From Rhizodiscina lignyota (Eukaryota; Ascomycota; Dothideomycetes; Aulographales; Rhizodiscinaceae): 64,000 bases of DNA. This document shows positions 46,898 to 59,147 of the stretch, piece after piece. Position numbers and translations under genes: made by a program. The notes under the pieces are model-generated. The model ran no database searches. It was not told the DNA's origin and saw nothing but the letters and a program-made list of their open reading frames with translations. The stretch is from positions 620,001 to 684,000 of the forward strand of contig ML978124.1 of assembly GCA_010015805.1 (NCBI GenBank), written 5' to 3'. The first letter of the stretch is position 1. The number at the start of each line of letters is the position of its first letter.

Positions 46898-48253
46898 TTA
46901 TACCCATCGAACTCGAACGCTTTCTGGTGGTATGCTCGGAAGAAAATCAATCGCTCGCTTGCGCTCGAGTATGCGCTGCGTCTCTTCCAGTCCTATTATA
47001 AATCCCACCTTTTCAATTTCATCCAGGCCCGCGACTTTAGCCATCCAGCCCTTGAATATCTTCTGCATTTCCTTGCGACTCCACCCATGTTCATCCTCAT
47101 GACCAGTTGGAGGAGCGCTGTCAAAAACCTTGAGTCTCTCCAGACTCTTGTTCAATCCCTTGTTGTGCTCTTCCACGCGGTCAAGGTGAGGAGAGGACGA
47201 ATCCGTCGCTCGCTGGGACCAGTCTGGATGGTCCCTCTCGCGAATCGCCTCAACCAGATTTCTGGCATCCTCCTCGACCGTTTCGAACACGACCTGCTGG
47301 TAAAGAGAAAATGTCACTGGGAAGCGCAAGCCGTCTTCGAACGCGGCTTCGCCTTCCCACCATTCCGCAACAAATCTCTCTCTCTTTTGAATGACCTCAT
47401 CCCGATCCCTCTTGCAAGCCAGAGTCTTGTCCTCGCACGCCTCAAGGTAGCGCATATGGATGTCGCTCGTCCACTCTTTCCCAAATGAAATGATTGCCCG
47501 ACAAAGAAATAGTCTGTACTTGGTGGAGGTACAGTAGGATATGACGTTGAGCTCCTGATCATCATTGCAGAACATGGCGAGGCGGGTGACCCATAGAGGC
47601 TGTCCTGAGGCATGTCTCTGTGGTAAATATTGCCACCGCTCCATATGCGCGTGGATCAAGCATTCCAGTCGGGTATCGGAAACAAACTCGCGCCAACATA
47701 GAAGATACCTGTGTTCCGTAATCTGGACTCCCATAGTTTAAAGAGCAGTCTCATACCTTATAGGGCCAGAGAATTCGCGGTATTCGGGGTATTCGTCGAC
47801 AAAAAGATGGTTATAGCGCCTACAGTGCCTGTCTGCAGTTTCCTCTGATGCAGTATCAACATATTCCAGTGCCAAAAAGGCTGACTCTTTCTCCTCCTCG
47901 CCTTCAAGGCCCTGCGCCCAGATATCTTGCTTCACCAGTAGCCACTTAAGTGGCTTCAACGCGTCCAAAGCGGTGTCAGCCTCCTCCATCGAAGGATTTT
48001 CCACACCGTGTTTGTGTTTCAAGTACAGCCGCATTGCAAGCTTAGCATAGTGTTCGCGCTGCGTCGTGGTAGAGCACCTTTCGCGGGCAGTATTTGATAA
48101 AGCTTCCAATCTGGCAAGCCTCTCCTCCCTCTCACGCGTAACGAAACCTGTTAATTCTCCCGGTAATTCAGCACGTTCTTCAGGATCCATGTTGTATTTT
48201 CGGGTGTTGGAAGAGCTTGTAAGATGAAGAAGTTCGAAGGCTAAGAGATCCAT
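46898..48253 (-). CDS. Charged orphan protein, two exons
   Basis: Not recognised. Exon 48253-47757 joins 47708-46898 through a 48-base intron (GTATGA...ACACAG) in phase, replacing the stop shortly after GPIR and giving 435 residues. An earlier in-frame ATG at 48295 would add 14 residues, including a run of three cysteines. The protein is mostly helical and highly charged. Recognisable pieces are REREERLARLEALSNTARER, YAKLAMRLYLKHKHG, CRAIISFGKEWTSDIHMRYL and WSRKEMQKIFKGWMAKV. No signal peptide, membrane helix or catalytic motif. It ends 130 bases from the CXC protein's stop codon, tail to tail. Probably lineage-restricted; one exon pair rather than two genes is favoured but not certain. Confidence 0.55.
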
Positions 48254-48788
48254 GCTACTGGTTGTTTGGGGCTTCCGCGGTAGGCAACAACACATCTCAT
48301 CTGGCGACAACACGTCAGTGGCTGAAGCATTGTGAAGACCAAGCCCCACAAGTAAGCGCAATTAAGATGAATGGCATCCGCTCACCGCTAAATGCAGCCA
48401 CCGCACACAAGTGCACTCTACTCTTTTGGGTGTTCTATGAGCTTTACGAAATTCACGCGAATATGTAGTTGGAGAGTTGAACCAGAATCACTGAGAGAAG
48501 CTTGAGAATTATTCAAGGCGCCGAAAGACACCGGGCAATTTCTAAATTGCCATAATATCCACAATAAGTATCCCGTCAAAGACGCAATGCCGTACAGAGG
48601 GCGTCTAGTGGAACTGCAGTCGCACTTGTATGAAGACAAAAGTCCGGCCTTCTAATAATCCATGCTTCTGTTGAAAACACCAGCTTGAAAAGACAATATC
48701 CGCCCTAGTCCTGTACATATTAAAGCACAAAAGCCACTCTTACCCTCATCCCAGCATTAATATCTAAGCTCGGCGCGTTGCGAAACGA
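48254..48788. other. Intergenic, no gene seen
   Basis: A 535-base A/T-richer spacer holding the promoter of the charged orphan gene and the 3' flank of NSE4. No open frame of interest. Confidence 0.5.
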
Positions 48789-50450
48789 TCAGCCGTACCA
48801 CCCTGTGCGACTGACCTCACTGTTCTCCGACTCTCTATGCGGGATCAACGGTTCTTTGATATCAAACAATTCGATCAGCTGCTGCCAGCGCGGGTAATCG
48901 AGCGATATGATGGCTTGACGTTTCGTCACCTTGTCGGCGCGTTGCTGCTCCACTGTGCGTTGCTCTCGTACGGCGCCTGGGAAATGTTATCATTACTTGC
49001 GGTTTCTTTCTAGTCTTGCTCAGAACGTTGAAGGGGAACTTACGAACTAAAGGGAGCCCATTCTCATCAGCGAAAATCGCGGCATGCCCATCCTTGATCA
49101 AGAACGCCACATAGAACAAGTTTTCTACGCTTTGTCCGAAGCTGTTCGGGTTGATCGCAAACTCAAACAACGGTATTCCGGGCTGCAGTTCCGCGCCTCT
49201 CCCAAGATGAACCTTTTTGCAGAGCTCTATGATCTCCTCCTCGGATTTGTCCTGTTCCAGAGCCTCTTCGACCAGTGCGACTCCGTCATCTTCAATATCC
49301 TGCAGACGCTTGCGGATCTTGCCGCACAGAGCCGTCAGGTTATTATTCTCTTGAGTCGCGAGATCCTCCGTCCTGAGCTGCTGTGGTCGTGCCACAGGCT
49401 GCTCTGGCGCGTTTCGCGCGGTGCGCTGTGTTCGCTGAGTTTGAGCCCTGGCGCGTTTTTGAACGCTGAGAGGGCCGAGGAGGAAGGATGGTACTGGCGG
49501 TCGCTTGTTGGATGGGAAGCATGCGCGGGCACCAAGGATGTGCCAGGGTAGGGCGTCACCATTTTCATCGCCCGCTTCATCGTCGGAATCTGCCTGACGG
49601 CGCTGATGAGAGGTGCGTCGTCGTTGCGTTGGGCGGACTTCCTCGTCCTCTTCATCAGCTTCATTCGATGATTCAGCTGAGCGTCTAGGACGGCCACCGT
49701 TCCGCATGAAGGAGACGCATTTGGAGACGAAATTGTCAAGGTCAATGCCTGCAGAGTTATCACCGGCAGCTCTCGCTTTCCTGAGGGCGAACTCGGAAAC
49801 ATGAACAAGGAAGCGCGAGTCGATTGTCGCGTCGGCTGTCTGGCGGACTTTCTTCATGTTGTCGTTTGACTTCTTGACCATGTCGATGATCTCGTCGTTT
49901 CCACCGGCAAACAGTTCGTCTTTGCGCTCTGGAGATCGGGATGTTAGGTCAGACCAAGCACGACAGCGATTCCAATACTTTATGGGGGATAAGATTACAT
50001 ACCGTGAAAATTGCGAATGTTGTCGCGCATGCGCGTTCGTACTCTGCGGCGCTCATCGTCGTCCTGTTCAGGATCGTAGAACTCCCTGCTCTCATCGCCG
50101 TCATATCTGCTCTCAGAATCCTCCGTTCTGGTATCCTGAGCGCGCTCACTGACGACTGATTGGCTTCTCGAGCCTTGTTCTTCTAATCGGCGCCGTTTGG
50201 TCCCCCTCTGCTCAGACATGGCTGGTCGCGGGGGAGGTGCCATAGGAGCTTTGCCTTTGTTTACGCGCACAGATGCAATATCTGGCGTCTCTTGATTTTC
50301 CTTATCGGACGAGGCTGGAGGCGACGGCGATAAAGTCGCTTGAGTGCTGCGCCGCGGTGTTGGATCAGGCGTGGCAGACACAAAACCATCGTACACAGAT
50401 GATCGAATGCTCGGACTGGGCGATGGATGGATTTTGTTAAGACGCGCCAT
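48789..50450 (-). CDS. NSE4: Nse4, kleisin subunit of the SMC5/6 complex
   Basis: Nse4 bridges the Smc5 and Smc6 heads in the SMC5/6 complex, which acts in DNA repair and replication-fork stability in the nucleus. Exons 50450-50003, 49928-49044 and 48976-48789 give 506 residues; introns of 74 and 67 bases keep phase. The disordered N-terminus is Ser/Pro- and acid-rich. RVRTRMRDNIRNFHERKDEL and VRQTADATIDSRFLVHVSEF form the Smc6-neck-binding region. The C-terminal winged-helix kleisin domain contains PLFEFAINPNSFGQSVENLF, VAFLIKDGHAAIFADENGLP and RQAIISLDYPRWQQLIELFD. The last exon is essential for that domain; reading through the second intron gives an unrelated tail. The open frame upstream of 50450 has no ATG. 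Divergent from VPS34. Confidence 0.92.
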
Positions 50451-50658
50451 ACTGCGCGAATTGGCGAGTATTGAGGTTGGGATTGAGGATAGAGTTGTCG
50501 TTGCAAGAAAGTTGGCTGTTCTGCGACGCACATGAAGCGCGACAAGGCGTCAGCGCACAGGCCATCGCGATGAGGGACCTATGAGGTGAAGACCCAGGGA
50601 TGCCCTGGTTGCATGTGCCAAGAACCATTCTCCAAGCATGTCGAGGCAGCGTGAGAGG
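50451..50658. promoter_or_regulatory. Divergent promoter of NSE4 and VPS34
   Basis: A 208-base gap between opposed start codons (250 bases if the second VPS34 ATG is used). Both promoters must lie here. No distinctive site seen. Confidence 0.45.
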
Positions 50659-53530
50659 ATGGCAGCAGCAGAGGAAGATCAAGATGAAGCAGAAGATCCC
50701 ATGGACAGCTTTTCATTTGCCAGCTCATCTGATGTCGACCTTCCAGTTTACGTGAAGATGTAAGGAGCGAAAAGCGCACCGCCCATGACGACTTGTAGGC
50801 TTCGAGGCAGCTAATCGACCCGTAGAGATGCGCTTCATGGCTACCAGACGCCGATACCAGCTTCAGTGCTGCTTAAGAGACCCGATCTAAAACATAGAGG
50901 GTCGAATTTGAGGTGCGCATGTTGCCAACATGGGTTGAGGTGGGCTAGCTAACTTACCCAGTCCTCACTCAGAGCTCTATGTGACCGCGCAAATATGGGC
51001 GGACAGCAAGCCTTTGACCGTCCCCGTTCAGACTACGTACAAAGTCTTCAAGACTAGCCGAACCTGGAGTGAATGGCTCACAATACCGATTTCATATGCT
51101 AGTGTACCGCTAAGCTCACAACTGGCCATCACGATCTGGGATCTCTCACCGGCCGGAGGCGAGGATGCACATTTCCATGCGATACCGTTCGGCGGCACCA
51201 CCATACCTCTTTTTGATAAAGACAACACTCTCCAGAAGGGAACTCAGAAGTGTCTGATACATCGGAACAAGGCTGCAGATGGGTTCTCAGATTCGACGAC
51301 ACCGCATATCCTCCCTCTTAGTCGACGACGGGATGAAGACGGGAAGGTACCGGAACAGCCACTAGATGCGCGGGAACAGGAGCTCGAGAGGGTGGAAGCA
51401 TTGATCAAGAAGCGTGAGATGGGAGAGATACCAGAGAACAGGTGGCTGGATCAGTTCGTCTTCCGTCAGTTCGAGAAGCTCGAAAGCGGGCTCAGAAAGG
51501 ATGCGCACCGGAGGCACAGAGCGACCGTACACAATTCAGCGCATGTTAATGGAGCAACTGCAAATGGTAGTGTGCACACATATGAGGAGGACGAGGGCAT
51601 ATTCCACTTATACATCGAGTTTCCTCGCTTCGACCACCCCATTGTCTTCACAGACAAGGAGTATCCAGCACCTCCAATATCTACAATGCAGGCGTCGCAT
51701 TCCGAAGTACGCTTAAGGCCACCTCCTGAAGTTTCTCCTGGGCCTGGCATAGACAGCGGAGATGATCCAGCTGCTGGACGTTTGATCCGGATATATGACC
51801 CTGAGGTCGGGATTCGAGACAACCCAGCAGAGAGCAAGCATAGAAGGCTTGTGCGAAGTCACAGGACCGGCGTCCTTGATCGCGACCTTAAGCCAAATGC
51901 CAAGATTCGAGATGAACTGAATACGATCATGTCCTACGGACCTACACAGGACCTCAACCCCGAAGAGAAGGACTTGGTTTGGAAGTTCAGGCATCATTTG
52001 ACGCGTGACAAGCGGGCATTGACAAAGTTCGTCAAGTCCGTCTCCTGGAGCGACCCAAGTGAAGCGAGGCAAGCAGTGCAGATGCTCCCTAGATGGACCG
52101 AGATTGATGTAGATGATGCACTGGAGCTTCTCGGACCGACATTTGACAATCCCGCTGTACGAGCATACGCTGTTGACAGACTGCGCAAGGCAGATGATGA
52201 AGAGCTACTTCTCTATCTACTGCAGCTCGTACAGGCTCTCAAATTTGAAAAGGTCGCAGTCGCTGAAGACGGTTCTTCAGCAGATGACTCTTCTCTGGCT
52301 CTCTTTCTGGTCACCAGGGCGGCAGATAATTTCCTGCTGGGCAACTTTCTTCATTGGTATTTGATGGTGGAATGTAGTGACAACTCACCCCAGCAAGGGG
52401 ACGTACATCGAAAGCTGTTTGCCAAGGTCGAATACGATTTCATGACCGAGCTCATGAAGCGACCAGAGGGCCCTCAAAATCGCAAGACTCTTCGAAGGCA
52501 AGGTGAACTGATCACTATCCTCTCGAAGATATCAAAAGATGTTCGTCACTCTCGCGACGACCGACCAAGGAAAATTGAGAAGCTCAAGCGCTATCTCGCC
52601 GATCCCAAGAACGAGCTAGTTCAGTTTGACTCGCCACTACCATTACCTCTCGACCCTACAGTTCTGATCACAGGCTGCTTACCAGAACAGTCCAACGTAT
52701 TCAAATCATCCTTATTCCCTCTCCTCATCACCTTCAAGACGTCTACTGGCTCAAACTACCCCGTCATCTTCAAGACCGGTGATGATCTCCGGCAAGATCA
52801 GCTCGTCATTCAAATCATCACCCTCATGGATCGTCTCCTGCGCAAAGAGAATCTCGACCTCAAGCTCACCCCGTACCGCATTCTCGCGACATCACCAATC
52901 GCAGGCGGCGTCCAATTCATCCCGTCATCGTCCGTAACAGCCGCATGTCAGAAGCACAAGACCCTTCTCAACTACCTCCGCCATCACAACCCTGATTCGT
53001 CCGAGCCACTTGGGGTGCGGAAACAGGCCATGGAAACTTACGTCAAGTCCGTTGCAGGCTACTGTGTCATCACCTTCCTTCTCGGCGTAGGCGATCGGCA
53101 CTCCGAAAATCTCCTTCTCACGCCAGACGGTCATTTCTTCCACGCTGACTTTGGCTACATCCTTGGCCGCGACCCAAAGCCCTTCGCACCCCTCTTCAAA
53201 CTCGGTCGCGAGATGGTTGAAGGAATGGGCGGCCTGTCGTCCCCGCACTGGGTGGAGTTCAAGCAGTACTGCTTCACCGCGTACACTGCGCTGAGAAAGA
53301 ATGCAAATTTGATTCTCAATCTGTTTGCTTTGATGGGGCGTGCGAATATTCCGGATATCAGGCTGGAGCCGGATAAGGCCGTTCTGAAGGTGCTGGAGCG
53401 GTTCCATTTGGAGCTGAGCGAGGAAGAGGCGATTCGGTACTTTGAGGGCGTGACGAACGATATGGTCGGCGCAGTTATGCCGGTCGTGATTGATAAGCTG
53501 CATGGCTTCGTGCAAGGTTGGAGGGCATGA
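50659..53530 (+). CDS. VPS34: Class III phosphatidylinositol 3-kinase Vps34
   Basis: Vps34 makes PI3P for endosomal sorting and autophagy, in complex with Vps15 and Vps30/Atg6. Exons are 50659-50759, 50826-50912 and 50962-53530. Two in-frame ATGs exist: 50659 (918 residues, better context, adds an acidic leader) and 50701 (904 residues, MDSFSFASSSDVDLPVYVKI, where homology begins). The C2 domain includes LYVTAQIWADSKPLTVP and WSEWLTIPI; the helical PIK domain spans roughly residues 300-520. The kinase domain has FKTGDDLRQDQLVIQ, the catalytic loop GVGDRHSENLLL and the DFG-containing HADFGYILGRDPKP, ending at GFVQGWRA. All catalytic residues are intact. The first intron's acceptor (CCCGTAG, with an upstream CTAAT) is the only one avoiding a stop. 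Confidence 0.96.
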
Positions 53531-53575
53531 TTGTAACGAAGGTCGACGTTCCAAATAGACTTGTCTGTAGACAAT

Positions 53576-53596
53576 AAGGCCTTTACGAAGGGCCTT
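53576..53596 (+). terminator. Short hairpin in VPS34 3' flank
   Basis: AAGGCC and GGCCTT form a 6-bp stem with a 9-base loop, followed by a T-rich run, 45 bases after the VPS34 stop. It resembles a bacterial terminator in shape; in a fungus its role, if any, is unknown. Confidence 0.25.
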
Positions 53597-53932
53597 TTCT
53601 TACATCCAAATTACGATGTATTCGTGCACTTAAATATGATAAGAGTCCGCTTAATTTGATTCCTAGCTTTGAATGCCCTTGAGGGTGAAGACAGTCGTAT
53701 ACTTCGCGTCTCGACTTTGATGAATGAGCCTTTATAGAGGTGTAACGGATCGATTAGGTCGGGGTATGGCAAAGTTGAGATGTATTCATACAGACGATAT
53801 TCCAAGCCAGTTCCTGTCAATATACATATGTCGTCTTTTGAGAACCCGTCTACCAAATCCATGCGCCAAAACATGCATTATATGTACACCCTGGAGAGAC
53901 TGACCACTCTACGTGAATCCATCTCTTGCATC

Positions 53933-54304
53933 TCAAAGCGATCCACCTCCTATGAAGCCAGCACTCGACTGCTCCCGCTGCATCCGCGATACGTATTGCT
54001 TGCTGACAGCATTCCACGCTGCCATGTACTTCTCCATGCATGCGCTATAGCAGCCTTCTTCGCTTCGGGAGAGGGAGGTCGATGGTTTCGGGACGCAGCG
54101 TTCGAAGCAATGCTCGTTGACTTTCTGCAAAATGTGTGAACATCATGAATACACCAGCCCTTGATTTTAAGAAGAGCAAGAGAAGCGTGGAAATACCTCT
54201 ATCAGAGCCTTTGCATTGGCGACTGCAGCTTCTTGTCGGACTTGGTTCATGATCGTCGTCTTCGCGTCGCCTCCGGAGAGGGAGCCCGTACTTAATGAGT
54301 CCAT
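53933..54304 (-). CDS. TIM13: Mitochondrial intermembrane-space chaperone Tim13
   Basis: Small Tim chaperone; with Tim8 it escorts hydrophobic inner-membrane precursors (such as Tim23) across the intermembrane space. Exons 54304-54197 and 54124-53933 give 99 residues; the 72-base intron is phase 0. The twin CX3C motifs are intact (CFERC and CYSAC), spaced as in the family, with HCFERCVPKPSTSLS and CMEKYMAAWNAVSKQYVSR characteristic of Tim13. N-terminus MDSLSTGSLSGGDAKTTIM is the usual soluble leader with no presequence, since import uses Mia40. Divergent from the lectin gene. Confidence 0.95.
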
Positions 54305-54635
54305 TTTGGAAATTTAATGGCGTTCGCAAGGCTCGGAGAATAATAGAGAGAATTGGACTGAAGCTTGAGAGGTTGCGGAGCTAGCTTGATCGTCTATTGC
54401 GGAGGAAAAAGTTCAGGCCAATGATGTCGATGTTCGCGAGAATCTCGGCGCGTGCTCGCGCGCCTTCAAGAGGACAGCTTGAAATTGAACAGCACTTTTG
54501 CATTCGCGTACGCAACCACAACGTCCGAATTCGCCAATTCCGACGCTTGCTCGAGCTCGAGGGGCTGAATTGTGACATCGTCGCGCCCATCTTTGGCCTC
54601 ACTTTTTTGGCGTGGCGCGCGCCTTGAAGTTCAAC
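54305..54635. promoter_or_regulatory. Divergent promoter of TIM13 and the lectin gene
   Basis: A 331-base gap between opposed start codons. A CG-rich patch with alternating GCGCG elements lies near 54445-54465. No named site recognised. Confidence 0.4.
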
Positions 54636-55850
54636 ATGTTATTGCAGCGACCATGGAACTGGTTATGGCTGCTCGCAGGGAGCTTTATGGCAAGTGCACA
54701 ACAAGAAGGAGATTTTAAGAGTATACCAGTATGTATGCCAATGCAAATTCGTAATATCATGCTAACTTGCGCAGCTTCGGACGCATACGCTCCAGCAGGT
54801 CCGTCTTTCACACCTCGATTCAAATCCCCTCGTATCACATCATATTCCTCTCCAAGCAGCTTCCCCAGACGGATAGGCTAACATTAATACCGTTCCATAG
54901 CCATATCTGGACTCTGATATGCAAAGTCGGTGGTTCGATTTCGGCGGAGACACGCTGGTACGGACAGATTCTTTCATAAGGCTTACTGCGGATAAGCCTT
55001 CAAGAGATGGCTGGCTGTTTTCGCGAGTCCCCCTGACGGCGACGAATTTTGAGGTATGCTCTCTGCCTTCTCTATTTAGCGTTAGAAAGGACAGCTAGTA
55101 ATCCATAGGCCACAGATCGAAGTCGAGTTCAAGATCCATGGCCAGGGCAATCTATACGGCGATGGCATGGCAATGTGGATCACGAAGCAACGCGCACAGC
55201 CAGGCAAAGTTTTTGGATCCATGGACAAGTTTGAAGGGTTGGGTCTCTTCTTCGACACATACAAGAACAACAGGCCTGGGGTTGTTTTCCCATATGTAAT
55301 GGCCATGCTTGGAGACGGGGAGACGGAGTACGATAAGGGCAACGACGGCAAGGCGAACGAACTGGCAGGATGCTCCGTACGTAGCAACCCATGTATAGTA
55401 GAGCGATCATGCTAACTTCATAACTAGGCAAGAGGCATTCGCAACCAGAACTTCCCCACGAAAGCGAAGCTCACCTATTTCCAAGACAAGCAGCTTACAC
55501 TCGAGCTGCAGTACAAGACGGAGGACGAGTGGACGCCCTGCTTTTCTCTTCCTAACATCAAGCTTCCCTCCGTCACCTACCTAGGCTTCTCAGCCGAGAC
55601 CGGCGAGCTCAGCGATAACCACGATATTATTTCCGTTTCGACCAAGAACCTCTACCAACCTGCCGGAAGCAACACCAAGATCTCCAACAAATCACCTGGC
55701 ACCCGCCCGTTCGGCGCAAGCTCTGAGGCAAGAGAAGGCGGAGGCTGGGGTTGGTTTTTCGTCAAGTTTATCATCTTCGGGTTGGTCGTTACGGGCGCCT
55801 ACGTTGGCTTCACTGTCTGGCGATCGCAGAGGAACCGGTCGAGGTTTTGA
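54636..55850 (+). CDS. L-type (legume-like) lectin, ER-Golgi cargo receptor
   Basis: Type I membrane lectin of the VIP36/ERGIC-53/Emp46-47 family that recycles between ER and Golgi and carries high-mannose glycoproteins. Five exons: 54636-54728, 54775-54798 (only 24 bases), 54901-55053, 55116-55376 and 55428-55850, all phase 0, giving 317 residues. Signal peptide MLLQRPWNWLWLLAGSFMAS. The carbohydrate domain shows RWFDFGGDTLV, FKIHGQGNLYGDGMAMWIT, FEGLGLFFDTYKNN and YLGFSAETGELSDNHDI, which include the conserved Ca/mannose-binding Asp and Asn. A single C-terminal membrane helix (WFFVKFIIFGLVVTGAYVGF) is followed by a short basic tail ending in RSRF, without the classical KKxx or di-Phe signal. 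Confidence 0.92.
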
Positions 55851-57374
55851 ATCTTTCAATAGGCCTTTAGGGGATGCGGGATTCGGCATGGTGGGTTCTG
55901 GAGCGTTTCAGCAGATGTCAAAAGTACTCAGTTGTGACAGCATTTCTGGCGCCAGGTGTAGTATTCACTTTGTATATGTACCAAAGTTCAAAATTTTACG
56001 GATAAAATGAGTGCCTCATGTAGTAGTTCAAGGTCGGCATGGCTAACAAAAGTGCCGCTTAGGGGAAGCTGGAGACTCCAAGAGGCACAAAATAACTGAG
56101 CAACTTGAAGTCGAACACGTGCAGGTGCTCGTAGCAGTTTGGTGAGGTGTACGGGATACTGTATCCACGGCTCCGTCCATTTCATTCTCCGAAGGAAGTG
56201 AGCCGTGTAACAAGTCGAGGGCAGATGGAAGGCCACCTCAGTGTGCTGTGATTCCCTCATTCTGCGACGGAGATAGTATTTCAATAATGGAGAGCGGAAT
56301 GCAGGGTACTCTCAACATGTTGCCGGATTGACAAACATGCTCGGCCTCGTCCTTTCGAGGCACTTTGCTTCACTGTCACAAGTCATTTTAGCACCAAGTA
56401 GTTTCATATTGGACTGAGCGGCGTGAAATGAATTAAACAATGAATTATCTATCTATGGTGCGGGTCAGATTAGCTCTCTTGTGTTTGCATCAACAACCAC
56501 GGTCGTGAGGCCAGGCTGTTTAGAACTTTGGCTTTTGGTCATTTGTGTCATCACTCCCGCAATGTTGCCTTCCAGCGGCCATCCCCCACACATCGTACTT
56601 CTTGCACCCAGAAAGAGAGCGGAGAAACACGAGGTCCCCAGGTCTTCGCGCTCGGGTTGAAAACTATGATATGACGTTCTCATCAGCAGGCAAAGCCGTC
56701 ACCGTTGTTGTTCATAAAGAACACGCGGGATGCGACTGCGCTTCGAACAGGCACGGTGCTATAGCGTGTCGTCACAGTGCAGAAGACCGGACTCTCCATA
56801 TTCTCTTGCACACTCCCCCTCCAAATGGTCGAAGCAAACGAGGTGTGAAACACCTGACCTGGAAAGCGTGAAAACCACAGTACCCTTCTGATCGCTGCTC
56901 TTCTCATTTGAATTGTCACTCACGCCCCCAATCTCATTGGGTAAAACCCATCCCAGATTCCGACCATAGTGGTCAGACAAAGGGATTGATTGATTGGGAT
57001 ACTCGTGACAAGTGGTGTAGGTAATGGATTGTCTTCCTCAGGGTGACCTAGAAATCGCTGTCAGATAAAGCCAGTAGTCCGCGAGAATGATTTTGACGCA
57101 CCGTGAATTTTCAAGTTTTCTTCTGTAGGGAAGAAACTGTGAAGAAGTTGAGGTTAGAGAAAGGGTTGTGAAGTTTAAGTAGGCTGCAGCCAGTTTCGCG
57201 CTAGTGGCGCCATGCCCGCAGTTCTGCCGACACGCCGACGTCGCCGATTGGACGCTAGTTTGCGGGAGGTTTCGAAACAATCGATACGCACGTGCGGCTT
57301 TCATCTCTTCCATCATTTAACGCATACCATGTATTGATAGATCCGGTTTTGATTTTCATTGAAGCGTTGGTGAG
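55851..57374. other. Gene-free stretch, possible undetected small gene
   Basis: About 1.5 kb between the lectin and TCD genes. Several short open frames exist on both strands without homology. A minus-strand chain of short frames starting near 57302 can be joined with plausible splice sites, but the product is unrecognised (see rejected items). Confidence 0.4.
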
Positions 57375-58986
57375 ATGTCGTCGTGGGTCTCACGCACGAC
57401 CGGCTCGCACAAAGTGCAGCTCGCAGCAGCAGCCGCAGTTTCATCTGCGCTGACATTTGGTCTCGTGGTGGGATATCAGAAGTTTCGGAGGAAGAAGCGC
57501 GTGGAAGATCTCAAGTCTTCCATTCCCGATATTAGCCAAGAGCATATTGCGACTCAAGTGAGACGAACATCCTCTCAAGTGTATGCTCTATCGCTAACCC
57601 GCAAGCAAAGTTGACCGACTGGGGCGCTGCTTCGGACGTACTCAAACCTAGCAAAGAGGACGAGAGAAGTGCAGCACTGGCATTGCGAGCGCGGCAAGGT
57701 GATTACGATGATGGTAGGTTGACTGCATTGTACTACACAGCCATGCACTAATCATAGCTGCAGAACTTATCCTCGAGCAGCTGGCGCGCAATCGCGTGTT
57801 CCTCACGGATGACGGCCTTTCGAAACTCCGCTCCTCCTTCGTCATCGTTGTTGGCTGTGGTGGTGTAGGCTCGCATGCTGTTGCAGCATTGGCCCGCTCG
57901 GGCGTATCCACTCTTCGCCTGATTGATTTTGACCAGGTCACGTTGTCAAGTCTCAATCGACACGCTGTAGCTACGCTCGCAGATGTCGGTACTCCGAAGG
58001 TGCACTGCTTGCGAAAACGGCTAGAGCAGATCACTCCGTGGACTCACTTTGACTGTCGGAACGAACTCTTCAGCGAACAAGCTGCGGATCGGCTGTTGGG
58101 AGCATATGAAGGGAGAATGCCCGACTACGTTGTCGATGCAATTGACAACATTGACAGCAAAGTTTTCTTACTGCAATATTGCCACGGAAATGGCATTCCT
58201 GTAGTCTCATCAATGGGTGCAGGATGCAAGTCAGATCCGACGCGAATCTTCATCGGAGATATTTCCGCCAGTACGGACGATCCTTTATCAAGGTCAACCC
58301 GGCGGCGCCTGCGGATGTTGGGTGTCAAAGAGGGCATACCTGTCGTGTATTCGAGCGAAAAGCCTGGTCCGGGAAAGGCGCAGTTACTACAGTTGCCTGA
58401 AGAGGAGTTTAAAAAGGGAGGAGTAGGCGAGCTGGGCGTCCTCCCAGATTTCCGGGTGCGAATACTACCTGTATTGGGCACAATGCCGGCAATGTTTGGA
58501 CTAACAGTTGCGAACCATGTCATTCTTGAAGTCACTGGCTATCCGCACGACTACCTACCAAGCAAGGGCCGTGAGAAGATGTATGAGAGCATTCTGAACA
58601 ACGTGCAGGCGCTGGAAGAGCGTCTCGCTCGTACATCTGGGCAGGATCCGGTGGGGGTACGAGTCCCAATCACGCTCGACGATGTGGGATATATTGTGGA
58701 GGAAGTCTTCCGCGGTCGTAGCGCTGTAAGCGGATTGCCGTCGCGGTTGACATTGACGAGATGGACTGCGCCCGAGGAGGATTTTATTGACGATACCATT
58801 GAAGGACAGAAGTGTTCAAAGGTACGAATGCGAGATTTGGTCTGCATGACAAAGGATGAAGCGGCAAGACACGAAACAGAGATCTTGAAGGGGAGCAAAA
58901 ATGTGGAAGATCTGTATTCGCCGCAGATTGTTACGCTCGTGCAGTCGAGGCTTGAAGAAGAAGCGTACTATGAGCAGTTCAGATAG
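57375..58986 (+). CDS. TCD1: tRNA threonylcarbamoyladenosine dehydratase (E1-like), outer mitochondrial membrane
   Basis: ThiF/E1-superfamily enzyme that uses ATP to cyclise t6A37 in tRNA to ct6A; yeast has Tcd1 and Tcd2 on the outer mitochondrial membrane, and which one this equals I cannot say. Exons 57375-57557, 57611-57713 and 57764-58986 give 502 residues. An N-terminal helix (VQLAAAAAVSSALTFGLVVG) followed by RKKR is the membrane anchor. The adenylation domain shows VVGCGGVGSHAVAALARSGV, IDFDQVTLSSLNRHAVA with the Arg finger region, DAIDNIDSK and SSMGAGCKSDPTRI. The C-terminal part (KPGPGKAQLL onward) is the fungal TcdA extension. Motifs are complete. The first intron acceptor (CAAAG) is weak but keeps the frame into LTDWGAASDVLKPS. 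Confidence 0.93.
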
Positions 58987-59147
58987 TAAATACAGCAGAG
59001 GATACCTTTCAGTCTCTAGCATGTCTTGAATCTTGGTGCAACGTGTCAAGATGTGCTAGTGAGGCTGATCTGTAGAATGTGTTTTATGTATGTCTAGCAT
59101 TTAAGTAAACTTGTACTGAAACTTTTAGTGAGGCGTTGAAACAAGCC

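Noticed and set aside
56890-57316. Chain of minus-strand frames starting at an ATG near 57302 with plausible introns, ending in a WDGFYPMRLGA-like tail
   Set aside because: Each piece is short and the product is unrecognised; it lies within 60-75 bases of the TCD start and may be chance.
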